DNA of 64,000 nt from Epiperipatus broadwayi (taxonomy: Eukaryota > Onychophora > Udeonychophora > Euonychophora > Peripatidae). The stretch is from contig JAQFVV010006200.1 in the NCBI GenBank assembly GCA_028023455.1, positions 7,285,506 through 7,349,505 of the forward strand, written 5' to 3'. The position numbers and the translations under genes were made by a program. The notes beneath the pieces were generated by a model that ran no database searches, was not told the DNA's origin, and saw only the letters and a program-made list of their open reading frames with translations. Each line of letters opens with the position of its first letter. Within the stretch, counting starts at the first letter, position 1. Shown here piece after piece: positions 34,413 to 45,740 of this stretch.

Positions 34413-35513
34413 TTGCTTTTGTTATTGGAAGATTCTATGTATTTTACTTATAAAGGTAATTTTTATAAGATTAAGGAAGGGTGGATAATAGGTTATATTA
34501 TTTCTCCTTTAGTATGTTCAGTTTATATTAGTTTTATGGAAGAGGAAATTATTATTAAAAAGAATTGTTTATATGTAAAATTATTTGTCAGATATGTTGA
34601 TGATTGTTTATTTGTTGTTGAGAATGGTAAATTGAAGGAATTTGTAAATGAGTTTAATTGTTTTGATCCTTCTATAAAATTTGTGTTAGAAGGAGGGGGG
34701 TTAGATTTTGGTAAGTTAAAATTTTTAGATCTTTTGGTGATTAGAAATATAGAAACTAATTGTTTATTGTGCAGTCATTTAGTTAAAAGTAAAGAATTAA
34801 GATCTATAATTAAACCTGATAGCTATCAGTCTGTATCTCATAAAGTAGCTGCTTTAAGGAATTATTGTCATAGGAATATTAAATTAAATAATTCTAGTGG
34901 GGTAGCTTTGTTTCAGAAATATCAATTTTATAAAGATTATTTAAGTGTTGGATACTCTGATAAATTTGTTAAAAGTATTTTATTTAATAGTAATATTTGT
35001 AAGGATGTAAAGGTTAAAGAAAAATATGATTTTATTTCTTTGCCATTTAAATTGTCTTCTTATAAAATTGTGTGTAGAAATAGTAAATTGTTTGGAAATA
35101 AGAAAATTGCTTGGAAAAGGGGTGTTACATTGAATAATTTATTGAATAATACAAAGGAAGTTTTTGATAGAAAGACTATTCCTGGTGTGGTATATTTTAT
35201 TCCTTGTTTATTTTGTAAGAAGGTTTACATAGGTCAGAGTAGTTTGAGTTTAAATGAAAGAGTAAAGGTTCATAAAAGTAGAGTTAAAAATAGATATCTT
35301 AGTTCTGCTTTGTATGTCCATGAAAAAGATACAGGCCACACTATTGATTTTGATGAAGCTAAGGTTGTCTTCTTTGAGAGAAATGAAATCAAAAGAAGAA
35401 TTAAAGAGTCTTTATTATTGAAAATTTATGATTCTGAAGCAATTAACTTATTTAAGAGTTCTTTTAATATTAAGGGTGGATGGGAAGTGAATGGATTTGT
35501 GGGTAGTTTTTAA
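34413..35513 (+). CDS. Penelope-like protein, C-terminal half of RT plus GIY-YIG endonuclease, open frame
   Basis: This is the longest open frame of the window, 366 codons counted from a TTG at 34,413; the first ATG is codon 9 (34,437). Visible parts: GNFYKIKEGWIIGYIISPL (about 15-33), equivalent to the GxxMGSPxSP region of RT; YVDD at 61-64 (active-site aspartates); LKFLDLLVI at about 102-110; a long basic connector; GVVY at 258-261, CLFC at 265-268 and YIG at 272-274, the GIY-YIG nuclease core with its PLE-type CxxC; and NERVKVHKSRVKN after it. The N-terminal third of RT, with the first catalytic aspartate, is absent, so it cannot be an active reverse transcriptase. The nuclease part looks complete in sequence. 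It is probably a recent dead copy with a preserved frame, not a host gene. Confidence 0.8.
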   Translation: MLLLLEDSMYFTYKGNFYKIKEGWIIGYIISPLVCSVYISFMEEEIIIKKNCLYVKLFVRYVDDCLFVVENGKLKEFVNEFNCFDPSIKFVLEGGGLDFGKLKFLDLLVIRNIETNCLLCSHLVKSKELRSIIKPDSYQSVSHKVAALRNYCHRNIKLNNSSGVALFQKYQFYKDYLSVGYSDKFVKSILFNSNICKDVKVKEKYDFISLPFKLSSYKIVCRNSKLFGNKKIAWKRGVTLNNLLNNTKEVFDRKTIPGVVYFIPCLFCKKVYIGQSSLSLNERVKVHKSRVKNRYLSSALYVHEKDTGHTIDFDEAKVVFFERNEIKRRIKESLLLKIYDSEAINLFKSSFNIKGGWEVNGFVGSF

Positions 35514-35692
35514 TAGTATATATAATGTGTGTTTTTTTTTTTTTATTATTTCTTTACACTTGAGAAGTCTGCTTGTAGCAGTGAAACCTTAGGTTGTGTT
35601 TTAATATTATTTTTATTCTGGTCTGGTTTAATTTTAGATTTGGGGTAGTTTTGATTTTATATTGACTAGTTTAGCTTTATGCTTGTAATGTT

Positions 35693-35712
35693 TATATATA
35701 TATATATATATA
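35693..35712. repeat. (TA)n microsatellite between two PLE units
   Basis: About 10 TA units lie between the family B palindrome and the inverted family A copy. Confidence 0.9.
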
Positions 35713-36635
35713 AAGTAATTTTGGGGTTAAACCATGTGTTATTTTTGCTTATTTCTGAATGTTTCAATGAAATAGCACCCACCATTCTTAAGGTTAACTT
35801 TAAAAAAAAAACCTGTTAGATCTCAAATAGTAACAAAATTGAGTTTGAGGTAAAGAATGATATTGAGTGTAATGTAGTTGAACATTCAGAAAATGTGAAT
35901 TAACAAGATGTTTATTTTCTTCAGTTTCACCATTAATTATTTTCAAGTTTATATTAGAAGAGATAAAATAAGAATTCTCTATAGGACTGGTATACATTGT
36001 GCCTCATTAGCTCTATTTAAATTAGTTGGCCTTTTAATATTTCAATCAACTCCCTCATGGTTCTCAATTTATACTTTTCCAAATTAGAAAGTATTTTAGC
36101 ATTATCAAAATCAATTTTGTGACCAATTTCTAAATAATGAGAAGTAAAAGCTGATGTATTTAGCTTCTGATTAAAGGCATTTTTATGTTCATTAATTCTG
36201 ATATTAATTTATTCTACATAGCTTATAAAGCACTGTGAACATGGAATTTCATAAAACTCCTGATATTACAAAAGTACTCTGTCTTTATGTTTATGGAAAA
36301 TAATCACCAATTTTTTTGCTAGTGGAAAAAGTGTTTATGTTAGAATTAGATAGTCTTAGATTTTATCAGTGACTTCTTTAATATTAGATAAAACCACTCT
36401 ATAACTAGCGGAATTATCAATTTTATCCTCTTTCTTCTTTTTAGTATCAATTCTATGTTATGCCATATATATAATGTTTTTATTGTAACCATTAGAAAGT
36501 AGAATATTTTTTGTTAGTTCTGTTTTTTGAGTAACATGATCTTCATCAACAAATTAGGAAAGAAAGTGATTTGTTATTTTCAACTTTGATGGTAAACTTA
36601 ATATTAGAATGCCAATCAGAAAAAACAAGAACTCT
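35712..36635 (-). pseudogene. Penelope-like element, family A, copy 2
   Basis: The minus strand carries family A sequence from the region after YVDD to the 3' end. Near 36,240 FYEIPCSQCFISYVE is the GIY-YIG core with a small deletion. Near 36,070 KYKLRTMRELIEILK is present, and the last 65 codons (35,800-35,997) match the family A C-terminus (QTQFCYYLRSNRF). The tail corresponds to the GGTTTAACCC element end. A block of about 165 bp around the YRKxTHT region, present in copies 1 and 3, is missing. Confidence 0.75.
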
Positions 36636-37585
36636 CATGGTATTGATGTTTTGAACTCTTTTCTTGTTTTTCGTAATGATTGGCATTCTAATATTAAGTT
36701 TACCATCTAAGTTGAAAATAACAAATCACTTTCTTTTTTAGATATTTTCATTGCAAGAAATGTAATGGTTCCTTATCAATATCAGTTTACAGAAAATTCA
36801 TCTATACAAATAGATATCTTAATTTTAATTCTCATCATCATCTTGCACAAATATTTTCTGTAGCAAAAAATCTATTGATGAGAGCTTGTAGTTTGATGAT
36901 GAAGGTCATCTTACTCAAGAAATAGAACTAAAAGAATATTCTACTTTCTAATGGTTACAAGATAAACATTATATATAAGGCATTGATACTATAAAGAAAA
37001 AAGAGGATAAAATTGATCATTCAACTAGTTATGGAGTGGTTTTACCTAATATTAAAAGAGTTGCTGATAAAATCAGTAGAAGTCTATATAATTTTAACAT
37101 AAAGTCTATTTTTCCCACTAACAAAAAAATGGTGATTTTTTTTCATAAACCTAAAGACAGAGTACTATTGGAATTTCAGGGGGTGTATGGAATTCCATGT
37201 TTACAGTGCTTAAAAAGCTATGTAGATCAGTGTAATAGATGAATTAATGTCAGAATTAATGAACATAAAAGTGCTTTTAATAAGAAGTTAAATACATCAG
37301 CTTTTACTTCACATTTTTTAGAAATTGATCACAAATCTGATTTTGATAATGCAAAATAAACTGAAGAAAATAAACATTTTGTTAATTTACATTTTCTGAA
37401 TGTTTAACTACCTCACCCTCAATATCATTCTTTACCTCACTCTCAGTTTTGTTATATTTGAGATCTAGTGGTTTTTCTTTGAAACGTTAAACTTGGACAA
37501 TGACGGATGATATTTCATTGAAACATTGGGAAGCAAACAAAAATAACACAAGGTTTAACCCAAAAACTACTTTATTTACGTTAAA
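36636..37585 (+). pseudogene. Penelope-like element, family A, copy 3
   Basis: This plus-strand copy is joined head-to-head to copy 2 through inverted arms of about 75 bp (about 36,558-36,630 and 36,657-36,732). The YRKFIYTNRYLNFN-type block is near 36,790. The frame at 37,036-37,242 ends GVYGIPCLQCLKSYVDQCNR followed by TGA at the same codon as in copy 1. About 200 bp between FDNAK and the C-terminal TEENKHFVN tract are deleted (near 37,355). The tail with GGTTTAACCC lies near 37,550. Confidence 0.75.
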
Positions 37586-38277
37586 TAACCATTGAAACAT
37601 TAAATATAATATTATATATATATACTCTTCAATTTCTACCTTTTTTATTGATGGATTTCAAATTAATTCAACAATTTAATGCTCATTTTTCAATATTTTT
37701 TTTTATTTTAAACATTTTTTTTTTAAGTGATTAATAATTTTTATTTTAAAAATTTTATTTTAATAAGATTGTTTTTTAAAAAAATTCTTTTATGATAATT
37801 TTAAATCAGTTGGAAGTGTCAAAATATGTAAAAGTAAAAATATTGAATATCAGAAAAATAATTAGTAGTAAAGTAATATATAAGTATCTATAGAGTGTTA
37901 TAATTAATACAGATATTACGGGATTTAAATTTTTTTTTATAAATCTGTTTTTATTATGAACTTCCGAATATTTATTATGTAATAAAGCAGATTTTCAAAT
38001 AAAAAAAATAGTTTTTAAATATTTAAATATTATCTAACAAAATTGAATCAAATTTTTAAAAAAATCAAATGTGGAAAAATATAACAAAATTTACTAATAA
38101 CATTATTTAATATTCAATTTTATTTACTAGCCAAACTTCGTATGAAATATTTTAAATTGAAGAGATTTATACCCTAAGCACATACTATGTAATGTTTATA
38201 ATAGCCAACAATATCATGTTGAGTACAAAAATAAGATGGTCACTCTTATCTTTTCAAAAGTCTTTGTTTTGTGCTTT
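37586..38277. other. AT-rich stretch without a gene
   Basis: Nothing was recognised. Confidence 0.5.
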
Positions 38278-38800
38278 GGTTTGAGAGTATCCTGAGTACT
38301 CAACAAGACATCATTGAGGTATTATTAAATGGATTATGTCCTGTACATGAGGGGTCAGATTGTCCTTAGGTCAACATGGATGTGACAAAAATCTTGGCCT
38401 CATGGTAGCCTTTGAGCATTCCATCATCAGATTTTCAATTGGATGGACAGTTGAAGAGTTGGAGTGTGGAGTAAATTGAAGCCTGTCCATTAAAGTAGGA
38501 GGTTTGGTCATCTTAATATATATCTGAGCACTTATAGCATATATGTGTAGAGATGGTAATCTGGACCAATTGATGATTCCTGGTTTAGCATGAAATACAT
38601 ATATTGGTGATTATTTATCTTTTCAACATGTATGTGTTCAAGTGTATCAGTGTTATGAGATAGTGTGGAGAGTGGTGGGTCATATGAAAGTCTGTTCTCA
38701 AATACCCTATATATTATATAAACCTTACAGTGCATGTGCTTAAGGTGTAAATGGTTTGAGAGTATCTTCAGTACTCAGTAAGACATTGTTGAGCTATTAT
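38278..38800 (+). repeat. unclassified interspersed repeat, copy 2, partly tandem
   Basis: The tract 38,323-38,720 is a diverged copy of 28,686-29,100. In addition, about 50 bp at 38,278 (GGTTTGAGAGTATC then GTACTCAACAAGACAT) recurs at about 38,754, followed by related sequence. This locus is therefore a partial tandem of a unit of about 476 bp, a length close to the 456-nt hammerhead unit although the sequence is unrelated. Confidence 0.65.
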
Positions 38801-39017
38801 AAAGATTACAGTGCATGTACTTTGGGAGTAAACTCCTTCTGTTTAAAAGAATAATATTATTCTTTTTAAAAATTACTTTAGACATTAAGATAAACAAAAA
38901 TAAAATTATAAACCTTTTATTTTCATTCTTTTTGGCATGAATATTGATTATGTTGACATGCAATATATGTAATTCCTAGATGATTTGAAATCATTAAACT
39001 TTAAGCAAATGATAAGA

Positions 39018-39349
39018 GTACCAAACTCTCCATACAGTAGTGCCACCCAGTGCAAGCCTTCATAATCAATGGATGCAGAAAGATTTGGGCATAAAATCCC
39101 TAGCTAGTACTTACTCGTCCAACATTCCCAGGCTGGTTTCTAGCTTATGGTCTTCATAAAAGCCACAAGGTAGAAACTAATCTGTTGATGTTGGATGAGT
39201 AGGTAATAGATAAGAAGCCACAATCTAAATACTACTTTGGGTTTGTTGAATGAGTGGACACTAGATATGGATTTTATGCATAATTCTTCCTTCATCCATT
39301 GATTATGAAAACTGCACTTAGTGGCACTACTGTATGAATAGTTTGGTAC
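39018..39349. mobile_element. palindromic hammerhead-family repeat, degenerate
   Basis: Terminal inverted repeats of about 28 bp start GTACCAAACTCTCCATACAG and end with CTGTATGAATAGTTTGGTAC. The left part is the minus-strand unit of the 27.6-kb family (CAGTAGTGCCAC, ATCAATGGATGCAG). Two relics of hammerheads meet head-to-head: minus-strand GAAACCAGCCTGGG at 39,127-39,140 and plus-strand AGCCACAAGGTAGAAACTAA at 39,161-39,180. Neither keeps CTGANGA, because the junction of the two units falls there. Confidence 0.6.
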
Positions 39350-39352
39350 TAG

Positions 39353-41800
39353 GATATACAAAGTTTCAAAGAAAGAGAGAAATAAAATAATGGTTATAGA
39401 GGATATGAATGGGCACAATGAAGAAATTGATGACTTGGATAATAAAAATGGAATGATTTTGAAATTTTTTTGTCAGAGAGTGAATTTGAGTATTGGAAAT
39501 TCATCAAATATTTATAAGGGCAATACACATGTTCTAGGAATAAAAGAGAAATAAATAAAGTACAGAAAATTAAAGTGTTTGATAATGAAGAGAGAATATA
39601 TAATAGTGATCACAATTTCTTTATAATAGAAATGGTTAGTAATATGATGGAAAATAATAATAAAAATACAAAGAATAGTGAAAGATATGGATGGAGAGGG
39701 AATGATAAGAATAAGTTAGAAGAATATAAAATAAAAATAGAAGAAATTAAGGAAAAGTTTGTTGGGGGTGAATATAAGGATCGTTGTGGTGAAATAGAAA
39801 AAGTGGTAAATAGTGTTTTAGATGAGAATATTCAGAAGAATAAAAGTAATAGAAAAGTGAGAATTAGTAAAAGGGTAAAAGATAGGAAAAAAGCATGCAG
39901 AAAACATAAATGTGCCATTAAAACAAAAAAAGTTAAAAAGATTATAATATTAAATAAATTAAACAAAACGAAATTAGTTTAAATAGATAATTATAGAGAA
40001 TGAAATTAAATAGTAAATTATTGGAGGATATTAATAAAAGCGAAATAGATGGAAGTAAAAAAAAATTTAAATATATTAAAAGAAGGAATGTAAGGAGAAA
40101 TATTATTACTAAATAATGAGGAGAAAGAATGTAGCCCTAGAGAAGAATTAGAGACAATCTTAAATAAGTGTAATGGATATAGAAAAGATGTTAGATATGA
40201 AGAACAAAGTGATAACAAACATAAAAGAACATAGTAATGTAAATATTATATTTATAAAAAATAAATTGAATGAGATAAAGAAGAAGTTGAAAAGTGGAAT
40301 GACAAGAGATTTAGATGGGTGGGCAGCAGAGATGGTGATAAATTTGAGAAATAGGGCAAAATTACATCTACTATTATGTCAGAAAAACAGAATTTCCAGA
40401 TAGCTGTAATAATACAAGAGTGAGGCTATTATTTAGAGGAAAGGGCCAGAACCATAGAAAGATAAACAATCATAGACCAGTAGCAGTAATATTGATTTTA
40501 TGTAAAGTTTTTGCATATATGGTGGTTGGAAGGATAGAAAAATGGATAAAAGAAAATAATATAATGGAAGAAATGCAATGAGGTTTTAGAATCTTACAAC
40601 TTATAGATATGAGTAGGAATACAAGTAGACAGTTATACATACTTTTTATAGATATAGAGAAGGCATATGATAAAGTAAATAGAAATAGATTATGAGTAAA
40701 TTTAGTAAATTTGGGAATGAATGGAGGTTTAGAGGATCTTGCTAAAAGATTGTATAAAATAATTACTATATATATCAAAATTAGGAAATTTAGAATCAGA
40801 GTTAAAAATGAGGTGGGATTAAGGCAATGATGGCTTATGTCACCTATTTTGTTTTTGTTATATTTGAGAGAAATGGAAAAAGCAACAGAAAGATTAGGAA
40901 GAGAGGTGGATGCCATTAATAGATGGCAATGGAGTGTATACATTATTAGGACTTTTATTTGTTGATGATATCCTCTTGTCCAGAGAAAGTAGGGAAGATC
41001 TGAAAGTTGTGCTGGAGTCTCGTACAAGAGTGAGTAAAGAGATAGGGATCAAATTTAGTGAAGAAAAATCAAAAGTAATAATGATAAATTATGGGGAAAG
41101 ATAAGAAAAAGAATTTTTCTTCAGGGATATAAAGATAAATGTGGTAAATAGGTATCACTATTTGGGAATCATCTTAAGTAATCAGAGGAATTACTTAGAT
41201 GAATGTAAGAAAAAATTGATAAATGAAGCAAGAAAAGAAAGGGATTGATAAAGAAATTAAAAGTAGTTTTATATAATAAATATGATCTAGCAAGAATTGT
41301 AAGGAAGAGAGTGACAGTAGCAGAGTTAACTTATCGTAATGATGCATGATGTGTTAGTAAAAGGGTGTTAGACTAGTTAAAAAGTATAAAGAGAAGTAGG
41401 TTAGACGTGCATTAGATGCGGATGTGTAGATGGCAAAGACAGAAATTCAAGGAGAAATGGGATAGTCAAGTGTTTATATAAGAAATGCAAAAAGCAAAAT
41501 GAAAATATGTGATAGATTGCAATTTATGAATAGTAAGAGAATAGCCAAAATATTATTTAATTTGAGTTACAAGTAAGGACAAGCAACAAGATGATTGAAA
41601 AAAGTGGTATGGTATGCAGAAGGTTTGGATAAAGACTTTATGTCAATATACTTATACAAAAGATGGAATGATTGTGTTAAGAGGATTGTTGAGTGTTATA
41701 GTGGCAAAAAATGGGATAGAAGAATAGATCCATTAATAAAAAAATAGAGACCTGGGAAGATGGAGAATCAGTATGGAGAGTAAAAAGAGACTATATATAT
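39353..41800 (+). pseudogene. LINE ORF2 remnant (APE endonuclease and reverse transcriptase)
   Basis: Motifs in order, in shifting frames: MVIEDMNGHNEEI (about 39,390, endonuclease GDxN block); IYNSDHNFFIIEM (about 39,600, the S-D-H catalytic motif); a charged linker; NNHRPVAVILILCKVF (about 40,470); LFIDIEKAYDKVNRNRL (about 40,645, first RT aspartate); GLRQ-WLMSPILFLLYL (about 40,820, with TGA for Gly); LLFVDDILLS (about 40,950, the xxDD site); and NRYHYLGIILS (about 41,145). Several in-frame stops and frameshifts kill it. It is a different lineage from the 10-12 kb LINE. Intact homologues reverse-transcribe their RNA at a nick made by the endonuclease. Confidence 0.75.
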
Positions 41801-43904
41801 TGTAACGGTATATGCCATTACATTAATTTAAAATTAAAATAAAAATTATATTTTTAAGTTCGTAAATAAAAAACTAAAAGCTAAAATTAAAGAGTTGTTC
41901 AATGTATGTATATATATATTCACACAGATGCAAAATTTTAAAAATTATTTTCTTTTAAAAAAAAAAAAATATTTGAACGTACTTTTTTATAAAAAAGTAC
42001 AAGATCTAAAGATAAAATATTTTTGTAAATAGAAATGATGTGTTTATTAATTATCGTAAAGCAAGCTAGCCCTTGGGGATCTTATATAAAAAAGTCAGAT
42101 GAAAGATATAGATAAGAGAATTAAAAAAATTAGAATGTCCAATAGAAGCAGTAACCAATTGCTCGGACCTTAATGGAAGTTATTGGAACAGGAAACTATG
42201 TTCAATGAATCTGGAGGAATACTATAAAAGAAAAAAATATTTAAATTAAAATAGTTCCAACTTGTTTTTGTGAGAAGGGTGATAAGATGCACTTGTCATT
42301 CTCTCTCACTTATTTCAAATTAAATGACTGTAATACCAGGATTGAACCAGCTAAAGCCACCTTCAGATAGACTGGTCTTCAGATAAAGACTTCATGGGAA
42401 TTGACACCAGGAACCGGGAGCTCTTCTACTGTAAGATATAAACAGAAAAATTTTACTACAAGTAATTAAAAACTTTCATTAAGATTTGACAAGCTTTTAA
42501 TATTCAGCTAACCTAAATTCTAAAATGAACTTTTATCTGACTTAAGTTTTCAAATTAATTATTAATGTTTAATTTTTATACATTTGAGTTTGCTAAAATT
42601 CATTTCCATTTTTTTTATTAATATTTATTGTATAAATCATTTAATTGCATTAAATTTTAAGTTGGGTATAGATGCTTGCATAGATTCATCAATGTTTAAT
42701 TATGTTTTTGTTTTCATATTTGATTAAAATATATAGACATTCGATAAATAATGATACCTTATGGTGAATATCTAAAATGTATTTATTCAGATGTCTTTTA
42801 AGTTATTGGTGTCAATGCGACATCTTATGATGAATGCCATTGGGTTTCTTGTAAATTTCCCTCTGCAATTCCATCAATGACTTTATATTTTGATTGTTTG
42901 TTTATTTTGAAATGTTTTTAACCATGTAATCTATGTAACCGATCTGTACTCAACATTAAAAAACAAACAATTATAAAATTCATCTGTGCGAAATTATATA
43001 AATGTTAAATTTAACTTGGGCATGAATGGCTATATAGATTTGTAAAGTTATATTAATTAATTAGGGGAGGGTTAATCTTAGGTTATTTGTTTTGTAGTTA
43101 AATTGGGTCAATGGATTGGATATATTGGTGTAATTAGTTGATGTAGTATGAGATTCTCTACATGCAGGATTGCATTTTATGCCACACCCCATTTTTGCCT
43201 ATGGAAGGGGATAGTAAGACAGAAAATGCAGTCCCTTCCTATGGAGTTTTTTTAATTGTTCTTCTTGCCAGACAGATGTAGCATTCCTGTCTGGACGAGA
43301 GTCAATGTCTTCTTAACCATGCTGTTCAGATGTACATTCCTGACAGTATGGTATTTTGTGCTGTCGTATTCATATTCCATTGAATGCATTGATATATCCG
43401 ATGGATTAACATTGGTTTGACTGCAAACTTTTGGCCTAAGGTTAAATAGGGATAGAATATTTTCTTTTCAAATGCAATCTATGTAGTTTATTCATACTCA
43501 ACACTTAAAAAATATTATTAAATTCATCTGTATGGATGGTTTAAAATTTTAAAATAATTAAATTAAAAGTTAATATTAAAATCTAAAATAATAAATGTTA
43601 TTCCTCAATTTTATTTATATGTGCATAAATAAATGTTTGTGTGTTAATTACTGGCAGTGGCTTTTATTTTTTTATATTTAAGATATAAATTAAATAAAGT
43701 TATATATTATTATATCTGCATCTCACTGAGCTAGTGGCAAGGGCTGACGGTCTTAATAAATAAAAGTTGGATCTCTTTCAGCATGTATCTGCCTATTCTA
43801 TAATTTTTTTAGGTTCAAATGTCTAGTGGCACCCTGTAGTGCAGATATGGTAAGACTGGAACTTCCAATCCTTTCTGACTGTTATAATGTATATATATAT
43901 ATAT
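41801..43904. other. probable insertion inside the LINE; no gene recognised
   Basis: LINE-related coding sequence stops near 41,790 and resumes near 43,920 in the same orientation, so the intervening 2.1 kb is probably a later insertion. Within it, about 70 bp at 42,920-42,990 recur at about 43,470-43,530 (AATCTATGTA, CTCAACA, AAATTCATCTGT). A pol III B-box-like GGTTCAATCC lies on the minus strand near 42,335. No coding motif or clear terminal repeat was identified. Confidence 0.4.
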
Positions 43905-44350
43905 ATAAGTAAACAGAATATTGGGTGTGAATTAATTTATGATAGTAGCAAGGAAATTGGTCTACCATTTAAGGCTTTAACAGGATCATTAGCACCAAGG
44001 GAATATACACATAAATGAAAAATATGGGTGATTTAGTCTGCAAGTTATGTAAGAAAGGCATAAAAAGTATTAAGTATCTGCTAATTGAATGTAAATGCTT
44101 ACAAGCAGAAAGGCTTTAAATAATGAAGTTGTGGGAGAATAAATATAAACTAAGCGATTATACAGAAAGTGTTTATTGATTTTTATGCTCAGTTTAGACA
44201 AAGAGAAGGAGAATCCATATATAAAAGCCATGGAGTGAACAAAGAAGATAATGTGGAAATAGAATGGAGCAGGACAGAGAAGAATATGGGGGAAGAAAGG
44301 GAAAGTAATGTGGCTAAAAGTTTGTTCTGGGTATAATGGCTGAATGATTC
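43905..44350 (+). pseudogene. C-terminal end of the 39.4-kb LINE
   Basis: GLPFKALTGSLAPREYTHK is followed, one frame away, by LVCKLCKKGIKSIKYLLIEC. This is the CxxC(x)nHxxxxC knuckle found near the C-terminus of many LINE reverse transcriptases, here with the histidine replaced. Orientation and order fit the LINE that breaks off at 41.8 kb. Confidence 0.55.
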
Positions 44351-45584
44351 CTGACTTCGATAAAGGAGTAGTTACATCACATCACATACTCTTATTAACA
44401 GCGTGTATAAGCAAATGAAATGGTGTCATGTGAGATTTTGATGTTTAAGCAAAGGTTTGTGAAAAAATATTTATTACAATTTTCTTATGAAAAAGAGCAA
44501 CAGTAGCAAACATAACCCTAGTAGTTGCAATACGAACTAAAATTTTACATTTTTTTAAAATTATAAGTGAGTCAATGAAGCATTTTTCTTGTATTTCAAA
44601 TTTTCTGGCTAATTTTTAGGCTGCTTGGTATTTTCTAATTATTCCATTTATTATAGTTCTTTCAGTCTTCAGAAATGGGTTTACTTATTTCAAAATTAAA
44701 ATTTAATATTTTCAAAATAGAATCCATTATTTAATTGGCATTTAAAGGCTAATATACTTTAAATAATAATTATTTTGAAATGTTTTAATGCATTTGTTTA
44801 AGTTTAAAATGCATTTTTTAAAACAGAAGAACTTTGTCTGCATTTATGTTCAAAGTTATTTAGTACTGTATGTGCTTGCATCTGCAATATTAAAAAAAGA
44901 AAATAACTCCAATAACCTTCTAATATATTTAATAAATTATATTTAATTTAATAAAAATATTAAATAGCAATCCGTAGATTGCAGTATAATTAAATAATAA
45001 TAGTAACAAAAACAGAATGTTTTCTGTTTTTTCAATATTATTTTATTTACTTTTACAGGTTTTTTTTTAATTTATCATTCAATTCTTTTTTGATTTTTAA
45101 TATAAAATTTTTATTAAATTGAATAGATTCATCAATAAAATGTTAAATATTTATTTACCAATAATTATAACTTAAAGAATATAATAAATACTTTGTCTTC
45201 AATATTTAATCAAAAATTCTAAACTAATTATATTTTCTTTTTTAAAAATTTAAATTTCATTATAAAATTATTTTTCAGTTTTTATAATAAAAATATGTAT
45301 AATTAATAAACATTTTAAAAAACAATACAATGAAAGAAATTGTTTTCAAAAGTTTTTATTTCATGCTAAAATAATATTTCCAATAACTTTTAAATAAGTA
45401 AAAAAAAATATAACTGTCACATCTAATAACTTATAAAGAAAATTAGATACTGCATTTGACGTCATTAAAAATTTTCATTTTTAAAAAAGCTATTATGACA
45501 TTAACAATAACATGTTCTTTTTAATGTGCTAAATCAAAATATAAATGTTTCTCAAAATCTTATATATATATTTCTGAGAGCACT
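44351..45584. other. AT-rich stretch without a gene
   Basis: Nothing was recognised. Confidence 0.5.
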
Positions 45585-45740
45585 TGCCTTCACTCTACTT
45601 TACAACAATCAGCTGTAAACTAGAGTACTGATAGAATATGATTAAAAATTTATCATCTGTGGATTAAGTTTTGGATTTTGCCTTTATCAGTGAAGTCTAA
45701 AATATAAAGCCGAAACTAATGCTCTTATGCATCTAGCAGA
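45585..45740. repeat. very degenerate hammerhead-family junction
   Basis: On the minus strand CTGATAAAGGC with downstream CAAAACTTAATCC resembles the hammerhead of the 18-kb element. On the plus strand TGAAGTCTAAAATATAAAGCC followed by GAAAC resembles the opposite unit. The two overlap at CAG (about 45,690), as in the 39-kb element. Similarity is low and arms are not readable. Confidence 0.3.

Larger units (their letters stand above)
33091..35656. mobile_element. Penelope-like element family B, head-to-head palindrome
   Basis: The left arm (33,091 to about 34,350, minus-sense coding) and right arm (about 34,387-35,656, plus-sense coding) are near-identical reverse complements of about 1.26 kb. 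They are joined at the 5'-truncated ends of both copies through an AT-only spacer of about 35 bp. Both arms run from the middle of the reverse transcriptase to the 3' UTR, which contains GAAACCTTAGGTTGTG. Inverted, partially tandem insertions are typical of PLEs. The right-hand flank continues to a TA tract at 35,693-35,712. Confidence 0.85.

Noticed and set aside
40470-41027. 185-codon minus-strand frame
   Set aside because: It lies antisense to the clear LINE reverse-transcriptase motifs of the plus strand and has no motif of its own.
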